In this document: positions 7,175-15,455 of the stretch, in pieces
Layout of the letters: the number at the start of each line of letters is the position of its first letter
Numbering within the stretch: position 1 is the first letter of the stretch
Source: Archangium sp.
Lineage (GTDB): Bacteria; Myxococcota; Myxococcia; Myxococcales; Myxococcaceae
Direction of reading: 5' to 3'
Length of the DNA: 22,164 nt
Assembly: GCA_016793585.1 (NCBI GenBank)
Contig: JAEUJR010000607.1
Coordinates: 1 to 22,164, forward strand
The notes under the pieces: generated by a model
Databases searched by the model: none
The model's input: the letters and a program-made list of their open reading frames with translations, nothing else
Told to the model about the DNA's origin: nothing
Translations under genes and position numbers: made by a program

Positions 7175-9072
7175 GCGGCCACGCCGTCTTCATCGACGAG
7201 GCGAAGGAGCTGCTCGGGCGCATGGAGTCGGCGCTGCAGGGCTTCGCCGACGCGAGCGACCCGCACGAGGTGTTGAACGAGGTCTTCCGCGCCGCGCACA
7301 CGCTCAAAGGCGCCGCCGGCGTGTTCGGCTTCGACGCCATCGTGCAGTTCGCGCACGGCGCCGAGGCCCTGCTCGACAAGGCACGCGATGGCGTGGTGCA
7401 GCTGGGCACCGTCGAGGTCGAGACGCTGCTCGCGGCTCACGACGAGCTGGTGCGGCTGGTCGAGGCGGTCGACGCGGGCGGAGCGCTCGAAGGCGACGCC
7501 GAACTCGCGCATCGGCTGCTCGAACTCTCGGAGGGCCGGGCGCGCAAGCCGAAGAAGGCGAAGGCGACCAGGAAGAAGCCGCAGCCCGCCCAGCGTCGGC
7601 GGGTCGAGGTGTGCTTCGGCGCGCCCGTCATGAAGGAGGGCTTCGACCCGCTCGACTTCCTGCAGTACCTCGAGCAGTGCGGCCGCAACGCCACCCGCGT
7701 CTGTGACTGGAGCGCGGTTCCGCCCGACGCGGCGTACGACCCCGAGCAGTGCTCCTTGCGCGCGACGGTCGAGCTCGACACCGAAGCCTCCGACGACGTG
7801 CTGCGCTCGGTGTTCGACTTCATTCTCGACAGCACGACCGTCACCATCGGCGCGCCACTGCCGAGAGCGCCCGAGCCCGAGAAGCCGAAGCAGAAGGAAG
7901 AGGCCCCCGCCGAGAAGCTGGTGAAGGTGCCCGCGACGCGCCTCGACGTGCTCATCGACCTCGTCGGCGAGCTCGTCATCGCCTCGGCCGCGAGTGAAGC
8001 GGCGACCTCACGCGCCGACGTGCTGGCTGCCAGAGAGGCCCAGGCCACCGTCACGCACCTCGTCTCGACCATTCGAGACACGGCGCTCTCGCTGCGCATG
8101 GTGCCCATCGGCGAGACGTTCTCGCGGTTCCACCGGCTCGTGCGTGACGTGTCGAAGCAGCTCGGCAAGGACATTGGCCTCGAGGTGAAGGGCGCCGAGA
8201 CCGAGCTCGACAAGTCCATCGTCGAGCGCCTGGTCGACCCGCTCACGCACATCGTGCGCAACTCCCTCGACCACGGCATCGAGCTGCCCGAAGCGCGCGT
8301 CGCCGCCGGCAAACCCGCGAAGGCCACCTTGACGCTCTCGGCCTTTCACGAAGGCGGCAGCATCGTCGTCGACGTGCGTGACGACGGCCGGGGGCTCGAC
8401 CGCGCGCGAATTCGCAAGAAGGCCATCGAGAAGCGCCTCATCGCCGAAGACGCGCAGCTCGGCGACGAGGCCATCGACGAGCTCATCTTCGTGCCCGGCT
8501 TCAGCTCGGTCGACCAGGTGAGCCAGCTCTCGGGGCGCGGGGTGGGAATGGACGTGGTGCGGCGCTCGGTCGAAGACCTGCGCGGCACGGTGCAGGTGCT
8601 GTCGACGACGGGCAAGGGGTTGACGGTTCGCCTGCGCGTGCCGCTGACGCTGGCCATCATCGACGGCTTCCAGGTCGGGGTGGGCAGCCGCACGTGGGTG
8701 GTGCCGCTGAAGGTGGTGCACGAGTGCGTCGACCTGCCGGTGGTGCTCGAGAGCGAGCTGCATCACCGCCTCGACCTGCGCGGCGAGGTCGTTCCGTTCG
8801 TGCGGCTGCGAGACTTCTTCGCGGTCGAAGGCGCGCGGCCGGCGCGCGAGTGCGTCGTGGTGGTGGAGGACGGTGGGCGCCGCGTGGGGCTCGTCGTCGA
8901 CCGCCTGCTCGGCGCGTCGCAGGCCGTCATCAAGCCGCTCGGCCCCCTCTTTCAGAACATGGAGGGCATCGGCGGCGCCACCCTGCTCGGCACGGGTGAG
9001 GTGGGCTTCGTGGTCGACGTCGCGCAGGTGGTGCGGCGGGCGACGACGCTGGCGCACCGGGCGGCGGCATGA
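7171..9072 (+). CDS. cheA: CheA chemotaxis histidine kinase
   Basis: This 633-residue CheA starts at the ATG at 7171, overlapping the STAS stop; the open frame upstream reads unnaturally. An N-terminal HPt domain carries the phospho-accepting His43 in RAAHTLKGAAG. A basic linker (about 125-145) leads to a domain around GFDPLDFLQYL like that seen in many non-enteric CheA proteins. Then come the dimerisation helices (RLDVLIDLVGELVI), the ATPase domain with its N box (HIVRNSLDHGIE, Asn364) and glycine-rich boxes (DDGRGLD, GRGVGMDVV), and a C-terminal CheW-like domain. No receiver domain is fused, so phosphate must pass to CheB and to a separate regulator. The stop overlaps the cheR start. Confidence 0.96.
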   Translation: MSGHAVFIDEAKELLGRMESALQGFADASDPHEVLNEVFRAAHTLKGAAGVFGFDAIVQFAHGAEALLDKARDGVVQLGTVEVETLLAAHDELVRLVEAVDAGGALEGDAELAHRLLELSEGRARKPKKAKATRKKPQPAQRRRVEVCFGAPVMKEGFDPLDFLQYLEQCGRNATRVCDWSAVPPDAAYDPEQCSLRATVELDTEASDDVLRSVFDFILDSTTVTIGAPLPRAPEPEKPKQKEEAPAEKLVKVPATRLDVLIDLVGELVIASAASEAATSRADVLAAREAQATVTHLVSTIRDTALSLRMVPIGETFSRFHRLVRDVSKQLGKDIGLEVKGAETELDKSIVERLVDPLTHIVRNSLDHGIELPEARVAAGKPAKATLTLSAFHEGGSIVVDVRDDGRGLDRARIRKKAIEKRLIAEDAQLGDEAIDELIFVPGFSSVDQVSQLSGRGVGMDVVRRSVEDLRGTVQVLSTTGKGLTVRLRVPLTLAIIDGFQVGVGSRTWVVPLKVVHECVDLPVVLESELHHRLDLRGEVVPFVRLRDFFAVEGARPARECVVVVEDGGRRVGLVVDRLLGASQAVIKPLGPLFQNMEGIGGATLLGTGEVGFVVDVAQVVRRATTLAHRAAA

Positions 9073-9896
9073 GCTTCGACGACCTCGAGCACGACGACTT
9101 CGTGTGGCTCACCTCCCTCTTCGAGGCGCGCACCGGCATTCGGCTGGGCTTCGAGAAGCGCACCATGGTGGTCGGGCGGCTGCTCCCCAGGGTGCGGGCG
9201 CGAAGAGCCGAGGGCCTTCGGGAGTACCTGCAGCTGCTGCGGGCGCCGCACGAAGAGGCCGAGCGCGCGCTGCTCGTCGACCAGCTCACCACACACGAGA
9301 CGTCGTTCTTCCGCGAGCCGAAACACTTCGAGGTGCTCGAGGCGTGGGCGCGCGGCGTGAAGCCGACCAGCGCTCCGCTGCGCATCTGGAGCGCCGCCTG
9401 CTCGTCGGGTGAAGAGGCCGCCACCATCGCGATGGTGCTCGAGCAGGTGGCGCCGCCGGGCGGCTACGAGGTGGTGGGCACCGACGTGGCGCCCGAGGTC
9501 GTTCGGCGGGCCCAGCGCTGCGTCTTCCCCCTCGAGCGCAGCGCCGGGCTCTCTGCGGCCCTGCTGCAGCGGTTCTGTCTGCGCGGCGCAGGCGAGGCCT
9601 CGGGCACGTTCTGTCTGAAGGAGTCGCTGGTGAAGCGGCTCTCGTTTCGGGTCGGCAACCTGCTCGAGCCCCAGCCAGCCCTCGGCCGCTTCGACGTCAT
9701 CTTCCTGCGCAACGTGCTCATCTACTTCGACGACGAGCGCCGCCGCCGCATCGTGCGCAACGTGCTCGAGCACCTGAAGCCCGGCGGCCTGCTGTTGCCA
9801 GGGCACGCCGAGACGGTGCGTGACTGCTCCGAGGGCCTCGAGCCGCTGGGGCCGGCAGCCTTCCGGTTCGTGCCCGTGGCCACGAGGGCTGCATGA
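9069..9896 (+). CDS. cheR: CheR chemoreceptor methyltransferase
   Basis: This 275-residue enzyme transfers methyl groups from S-adenosylmethionine to glutamates of the chemoreceptor. The motifs run in family order: an N-terminal helical region, the signature TTHETSFFREPKHF, the SAM-binding segment WSAACSSGEEAATI, the acidic GTDV strand, and FDVIFLRNVLIYFD. The length matches full CheR, with no fused TPR repeats. It is coupled by ATGA overlaps to cheA upstream and cheB downstream. The receptor in this operon lacks a C-terminal docking pentapeptide, so methylation probably proceeds without tethering. Confidence 0.95.
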   Translation: MSFDDLEHDDFVWLTSLFEARTGIRLGFEKRTMVVGRLLPRVRARRAEGLREYLQLLRAPHEEAERALLVDQLTTHETSFFREPKHFEVLEAWARGVKPTSAPLRIWSAACSSGEEAATIAMVLEQVAPPGGYEVVGTDVAPEVVRRAQRCVFPLERSAGLSAALLQRFCLRGAGEASGTFCLKESLVKRLSFRVGNLLEPQPALGRFDVIFLRNVLIYFDDERRRRIVRNVLEHLKPGGLLLPGHAETVRDCSEGLEPLGPAAFRFVPVATRAA

Positions 9897-10921
9897 AGCG
9901 CGTGCTCGTGGTCGACGACAGCGCCGTGATTCGTGAGCGGTTTCGCGAGCTGCTCGCAGGCAGTGACGAGTTCGTCGTCGACGTCGCGGCCGATGGCGTC
10001 TTCGCGCTCGCGCACATGGAGCGGCGCTGGCCCGACGTGCTCGTCGTCGACCTCGAGATGCCGAGGATGGATGGGTTCAGCCTGCTCTCGAGGGTGATGA
10101 AGGAGCGGCCGACGCCCGCGGTGGTGTGCAGCTCGTTGACCGAGAAGGGCGCCGAGGCGACGGTGCGCGCGCTCGCGGCCGGTGCGGTGAGCGTGTTCCC
10201 CAAACATCAGCTGCGCGCGAAGGACGGCTCGAGCAGCGCCGAAGGTGACTTCCTTCGCATGGTGCGCGAGGCGTCGATGTCTCAGGTGGCCGGCTGCGCG
10301 CAGGCCCTGCCACCGCCCTCGAAGCCCGCCGCTCCTGGCGCCGAGCTGCGCCCGGCCGTCATCGCCATCGGCTCGTCCACCGGAGGCCCGCAGACCGTCG
10401 AGCGGCTGCTGGTCGGCCTGCCCGAGACGACGCCCGGCATCGTCATCACCCAGCACATGCCGTCACCCTTCACGAGCGCGTTCGCGCAGCGCCTCGACAC
10501 GTTGTGCGCGCTGACGGTGAAGGAGGCGCAGGGCGGAGAGCTCGTCGCGCCCGGCCTCGTCTTCATCGCCCCGGGCGGCAGACACCTCGTGCTCAGACGG
10601 GAGCCGCGCGGGCTGGTGACGCAGGTGCTCGACGCGCCGCCCGTGAACCGGCACAGGCCGAGCGTCGACGTGCTCTTCCGCTCGGTCGCCAGGCTCGGGG
10701 CCGACGTGGTGGCGATGCTCCTCACCGGCATGGGCGACGACGGCGCGCGCGGGCTGCTCGAGCTGCGGCAGGCGGGCGCCCGCACCTTCGCGCAGAGCGA
10801 GGCGAGCTGCGTCGTCTATGGCATGCCGAAGGAGGCGGTCGCTCTGGGGGCCGCGAGCCAGACCTCGCTCGAAGAGCTCAGGAGCGTGCTGCTGCGCTGC
10901 AGGGCTTCGCCGCCGAGTTGA
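9893..10921 (+). CDS. cheB: CheB protein-glutamate methylesterase / deamidase
   Basis: This 342-residue CheB has the full two-domain layout. The receiver domain (about 1-125) has the acidic pair Asp8-Asp9 and phospho-acceptor Asp53 in VVDLEMPRMDG. The C-terminal methylesterase domain (about 150-340) shows the catalytic triad: Ser162 in GSSTGG, His188 in TQHMP and Asp283 in TGMGDDGA. It removes receptor methyl groups and is activated by CheA phosphorylation. It is the only receiver-domain protein in this operon. Its ATG overlaps the cheR stop. It ends the tightly packed cluster; the next gene starts 132 bases downstream. Confidence 0.95.
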   Translation: MKRVLVVDDSAVIRERFRELLAGSDEFVVDVAADGVFALAHMERRWPDVLVVDLEMPRMDGFSLLSRVMKERPTPAVVCSSLTEKGAEATVRALAAGAVSVFPKHQLRAKDGSSSAEGDFLRMVREASMSQVAGCAQALPPPSKPAAPGAELRPAVIAIGSSTGGPQTVERLLVGLPETTPGIVITQHMPSPFTSAFAQRLDTLCALTVKEAQGGELVAPGLVFIAPGGRHLVLRREPRGLVTQVLDAPPVNRHRPSVDVLFRSVARLGADVVAMLLTGMGDDGARGLLELRQAGARTFAQSEASCVVYGMPKEAVALGAASQTSLEELRSVLLRCRASPPS

Positions 10922-10989
10922 CGTGGCCCCACCCAGAATCGGCCTGAAGGTTTCACGGGCGTCGGCTGCGCAAGCGGCTGGCCACGGTG

Positions 10990-11031
10990 CGCGCCGCCGA
11001 GCGATGAGCGCGGGTGCTCGTCGCCGGCGCG
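10990..11031. terminator. Imperfect GC-rich hairpin after cheB
   Basis: CGCGCCG (10990-10996) pairs with CGGCGCG (11025-11031). An inner CGAGC (10998-11002) pairs with GCTCG (11016-11020), with small unpaired bases between the two stems. It lies in the 132-base gap between cheB and the PilT-like gene. There is no T-run, so it could attenuate rather than end transcription. Folding at this base composition may be chance. Confidence 0.25.
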
Positions 11032-11053
11032 GGAATGGGCCATCGTCGCCCGC

Positions 11054-11857
11054 ATGAACCTGCACCAACTGCTGGTCGCGCTGGTCGAGAAGAAGGCCGA
11101 GGCCCTGCACCTCACCACGGGCTCACCTCCGCAGCTGAAGCTCGGTGACGACTGGGTGCCGCTGAAGACACCGCCGCTCACGCCCAACGAGACGAAGGAG
11201 CTGCTGTACTGCGTGCTCACCGACGCGCAGAAGGAGGACTTCGAGCACGACGGCGTGCTCCACTTCTCGTTCGGGGTGAAAGAGCTCTCACGCTTCCTCG
11301 CGCTCGGCTACGGCCAGCGGGGCGCGTGCGCGGCGACGTTCTGGCCCATTCCATTCCGTCTGCCCGAGCCGCCCGCCTGGGTCGCGAACACCGTGTCGAT
11401 GCTGGCGCCCGGCCCCGGGCTGGTCGTCGTGGCGGGGCCGAAGCGGCCTGCGGTGTCGATGGTGCTCGGCTGGTGGGTCGACCACCTCAACCGAACGCGC
11501 CTCGCCCGCGTCGTGAGCGTCGAGCAGCCCATCACCTTCCTGCACCCGCACAGGCAGTGCATCGTCGACCAGGTCGAGGTGCCGGCCGACGCGCGACGCG
11601 ACCAGCTTCCGGCGCTCACCCGGGCCTCGGGCGCCGACGTGCTCTCGGTCGACGTCGATGACGGCCTGCCGCTCGCGGTCGAGGCGCTCGAGCGCGGGGC
11701 GCTGGTCTGCTGCGGTCTTCGTGCACCGACGGTCGACGCGGCGACCGGGCTGGTGAAGCAGCTCGTGCCGCCCCGCCTCGTGTCGCTCGTTCGCGGCCTG
11801 GTGTTCCTCGACGGGGCGCTCGAGGCGACCGTGCTCGACGGCGCCGCCCTTCGTTGA
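11054..11857 (+). CDS. PilT-family protein with destroyed ATPase motifs (pseudo-ATPase)
   Basis: This 267-residue protein follows the type IV pilus retraction ATPase PilT almost from its first residue: MNLHQLLVALVEKKAEALHL, then TTGSPPQLKL and LTPNETKELLYCVLTDAQK, as in the PilT N-terminal domain. The RecA-like part is recognisable but has lost its catalysis residues. The Walker A position reads GPKRPAVS (128-135), with Val134 for the essential Lys. The Asp box reads SVEQPITFLHPHR, with Gln for Asp. The Walker B/Glu region reads DVLSVDVDDG, with Val201 for the catalytic Glu. The His box begins with Arg223 instead of His. It also ends about 80-100 residues earlier than PilT, without the C-terminal helical domain. 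The frame is intact with normal codon use, so it seems maintained. It probably binds or modulates pilus ATPases rather than hydrolysing ATP; this is inference. Confidence 0.8.
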   Translation: MNLHQLLVALVEKKAEALHLTTGSPPQLKLGDDWVPLKTPPLTPNETKELLYCVLTDAQKEDFEHDGVLHFSFGVKELSRFLALGYGQRGACAATFWPIPFRLPEPPAWVANTVSMLAPGPGLVVVAGPKRPAVSMVLGWWVDHLNRTRLARVVSVEQPITFLHPHRQCIVDQVEVPADARRDQLPALTRASGADVLSVDVDDGLPLAVEALERGALVCCGLRAPTVDAATGLVKQLVPPRLVSLVRGLVFLDGALEATVLDGAALR

Positions 11858-11858
11858 G

Positions 11859-13094
<1,236 letters not shown>

Positions 13095-13201
13095 CGCGGA
13101 GTGCCGTCGATAGCACGCCCGCGCCTCACCCATGCGCACTCGGGCCAGCTGCATCACGACAGACGTGAACGAACGCCGTGCGCTAGGGTTCGTCGCTCCA
13201 C

Positions 13202-13210
13202 GAGGGGAGG
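13202..13210 (+). promoter_or_regulatory. Strong ribosome-binding site that selects the GTG start at 13216
   Basis: GAGGGGAGG ends five bases before GTG 13216. This is good spacing, and it favours that start over the in-frame GTG at 13213 (two bases away) or the ATG at 13240. Confidence 0.6.
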
Positions 13211-13215
13211 GTGTG

Positions 13216-14685
13216 GTGACCATCGCGCTGTACCCATCGATGAGCGACGCCTCTCACGTTCGCGTGTGGCTCGGCGTCACCGGTCAGACCTCGGTGCCGA
13301 CGCCGACGTGGGCCTTCGCGCCCGTGAGCGGTGCAGGGCAGGCGAGCGCGCCAGCCGTCGTGCGGGCGCTCGCTCCGGTGCGCGGCGCGATTCCACCGTC
13401 GAGCGGCTCGGCGCGCACCTTCAGCGGGCTCTTCGAGTTCCCCGTGCCCGCAGCGAACGGCGTCGACCGGCCCGCGTACCGCGTCACCGTCACCATCGGA
13501 AACGAGTCGGCCTCGCTGGTCACGCGCCCGCTCCCGAACGACTTCGAGCCCGGAGCCACCGGCGCCTTCACGCTGCTGCTCGCGAGCTGCTACTGCCGCG
13601 ACGAAGACGACGGCGCGCTCGGCCGCACCGCCCGCTTCGTCGCCAACAAGTTCCGCCCCGACGCCACGCTGCTGATGGGCGATCAGGTGTACCTCGACAT
13701 TCCCACGCTGCAGAACTTCCCCGAGCAGAACCCGGCGCTGCTCGATCTGCTCGAGGCGAACTACACGAAGAACTGGCTGCCCGACGGCCGCCGCGAGTTC
13801 ACCTCCGCCGACCTGCTGAAGGTCGCGCCCACGCTCTGCCTGCCCGACGACCACGAGTACTGGAACAACGCGCCGCACCCGTCTCCGTTCATTCAGAACT
13901 CGTGGACGAACGCGGGCCGGCAGCTCTGGGCGCGCAACGCGGCGACGCTGTTCGACGGGTTTCAGAACGTCACCGGCACCCCGGGCATGCCGTACGCGAC
14001 CATCGACGTCGGGCCGCTCTCGGTCTTCGCCGCCAACGGCCGCACCTCGCGCCAGGAAGACCGCTCGGCCAGCTTCGCGCCGGGCACACGCGCGGCGTTG
14101 ATGGCGTGGGCCGACTCGTTCTCGTCGGCGCCCAGGTTCCCCGCGTTCCTCACCGGGCAGTCGATGCTCGACCTGCCCAGCACGAAGCTGTCAGGCGCCG
14201 CCGCCGACTACATGCAGTCGAACTACGGCGACTACCCCGTGGTGATGAACCGCCTCGACCTGCTCGCGAAGCAGGCTGCCGACGTGCTGCTGCTCACTGG
14301 CGACGTGCACTGGGGGCGGGTCGCCGAGCTGACGCCCACCGCCTCGCTGGGCACGCAGACCCGCCTCTACGAGGTCATCTCGTCGCCGTCGACGCTCGTC
14401 ACCACCGTCGGAGCCGACGCCCTCGCGCGCGCGAAGAACTGGCTGTCGGGCAGCAAGAACCCGTGGCCCCGCCACTCCGACACGCCCGACGTGCCCTCGC
14501 TGCTTCGGCTGCCCGGCTCGTCGTACGGCGCGCGCACCCTGTTCCCGCACAAGGGCGACCAGCTGTGCGTCTTGCGCTTCACCCGCGCTCCCAACGCCCT
14601 CGACGTCACGGCCCACTACGTCGAGGTCGGCTCGATGCGCGTCGCCACCGCTCCCACCTTTCGCATGCGAAGGAGAACTTCATGA
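13216..14685 (+). CDS. PhoD-like metallophosphatase family protein
   Basis: This protein of about 489 residues starts at the GTG chosen from the strong upstream ribosome-binding site. An N-terminal beta-rich region (about 1-110), like the PhoD N-domain, precedes the metallophosphoesterase core. The core shows LLLASCYCRDED, GDQVYLD with Asp156, PDDHEYWNN with Asp211, Asp212 and His213, and a late TGDVHWGR with His365; these are the metal ligands expected of PhoD-type phosphatases. Known members are alkaline phosphatases/phosphodiesterases or hydrolases of other esters. No Tat or Sec signal is visible, unlike secreted PhoD, so a cytoplasmic role or a different start is possible. It is coupled by ATGA to the next gene. 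Confidence 0.85.
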   Translation: MTIALYPSMSDASHVRVWLGVTGQTSVPTPTWAFAPVSGAGQASAPAVVRALAPVRGAIPPSSGSARTFSGLFEFPVPAANGVDRPAYRVTVTIGNESASLVTRPLPNDFEPGATGAFTLLLASCYCRDEDDGALGRTARFVANKFRPDATLLMGDQVYLDIPTLQNFPEQNPALLDLLEANYTKNWLPDGRREFTSADLLKVAPTLCLPDDHEYWNNAPHPSPFIQNSWTNAGRQLWARNAATLFDGFQNVTGTPGMPYATIDVGPLSVFAANGRTSRQEDRSASFAPGTRAALMAWADSFSSAPRFPAFLTGQSMLDLPSTKLSGAAADYMQSNYGDYPVVMNRLDLLAKQAADVLLLTGDVHWGRVAELTPTASLGTQTRLYEVISSPSTLVTTVGADALARAKNWLSGSKNPWPRHSDTPDVPSLLRLPGSSYGARTLFPHKGDQLCVLRFTRAPNALDVTAHYVEVGSMRVATAPTFRMRRRTS

Positions 14686-15455
14686 CGATGCAGGCCTCGA
14701 CGTCGAAGAAGCCGAACCCGCAGGTCGCCAAAGTCGCGCGCAAGCCGCGTGAGGACAACTTGAAGTGGTTCGAGCGCACGTGGGGCGACGATGCAGACCG
14801 AACGCGGCTGGTGCTGCTCGGCGGCACCGGGCCCATCGACTTCCGCGTGCGCGCTGCGCAGGCCATCGTTCGACACGACTTCACGCCAAGCCACTGGAGC
14901 CACGTCGCCCTCGCCGGGCCGCGCGCCAGGGCGATGAAAGACACGAAGCTCGTCGAGATCTCGCTCTCGCCGAGCGGTGGCTTCGGGCACCCGCCCGAGA
15001 CGAACGCGCTGCAGAGCGGCAAGCTCGGGCGCTACGCAGACGAGGGCCTGTTCCCCAACGTCGCGGTCTTCTCCATCTCGGTGCCGTGGAGCGACGTCGA
15101 CGCGGCGCTGCCGCGCATTCAGAAGCAGCGCTCGGCCATCGACCTCGTCGAGCTGACGTTGACCTGGCTCGCCCACGCGTGGGGCGTCGGCCCCGCCACC
15201 AACCCCCTGCAGGACCAGCAGGGCGTTCCCGCCGCAGCCGCGGCCGAAGCGCTGCTCAACGCGTGCGGGTTCGACCTGTCGCCCGGCCTCACCAGCCGCG
15301 CCTCGAGCCCCGAGGCCATCTGGCAGGGCTCGCGGTGGTGGTGGGAATACCCCGGCCGTGAAGCGGCGACGCGTGACGTGAGGGGGTCGTTCGCGGTCAG
15401 CCACGTGCTCGGCCAGGGCCCGAAGCCGTCGAGCGTCGCGTCGTCGGCGAAGTGA
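14682..15455 (+). CDS. Possible papain-like amidase (YiiX/NlpC-P60-like) homologue, catalytic Cys apparently missing
   Basis: This is a 257-residue protein with an AGGAG site six bases before its ATG, which overlaps the PhoD-like stop. After a basic N-terminal tail, the HWSHVALAGP segment with His74 resembles the conserved His of permuted papain-like amidases (YaeF/YiiX and relatives). The late region GVPAAAAAEALLNACGFDLSPG (starts about residue 181) resembles the segment that normally carries the nucleophile in a CS-x-x-V type motif, but Ala/Pro occupy that place. SSPEAIW then matches the usual SP-x-D-[LF] ending. If the assignment is right, this is either a non-catalytic member or one that uses Cys195 instead. 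The assignment is tentative and rests on short motifs. Coupling to the metallophosphatase suggests a shared task. Confidence 0.5.
   Translation: MTMQASTSKKPNPQVAKVARKPREDNLKWFERTWGDDADRTRLVLLGGTGPIDFRVRAAQAIVRHDFTPSHWSHVALAGPRARAMKDTKLVEISLSPSGGFGHPPETNALQSGKLGRYADEGLFPNVAVFSISVPWSDVDAALPRIQKQRSAIDLVELTLTWLAHAWGVGPATNPLQDQQGVPAAAAAEALLNACGFDLSPGLTSRASSPEAIWQGSRWWWEYPGREAATRDVRGSFAVSHVLGQGPKPSSVASSAK

Noticed and set aside
6103..7512. 469-codon minus-strand open frame opposite cheW, STAS and cheA
   Set aside because: It is a shadow of genes with clear motifs on the plus strand, with no recognisable domain.
10922..10986. CGTGGCC / GGCCACG inverted repeat after cheB
   Set aside because: The 7-bp arms are separated by about 50 bases, which is likely chance in such GC-rich DNA.
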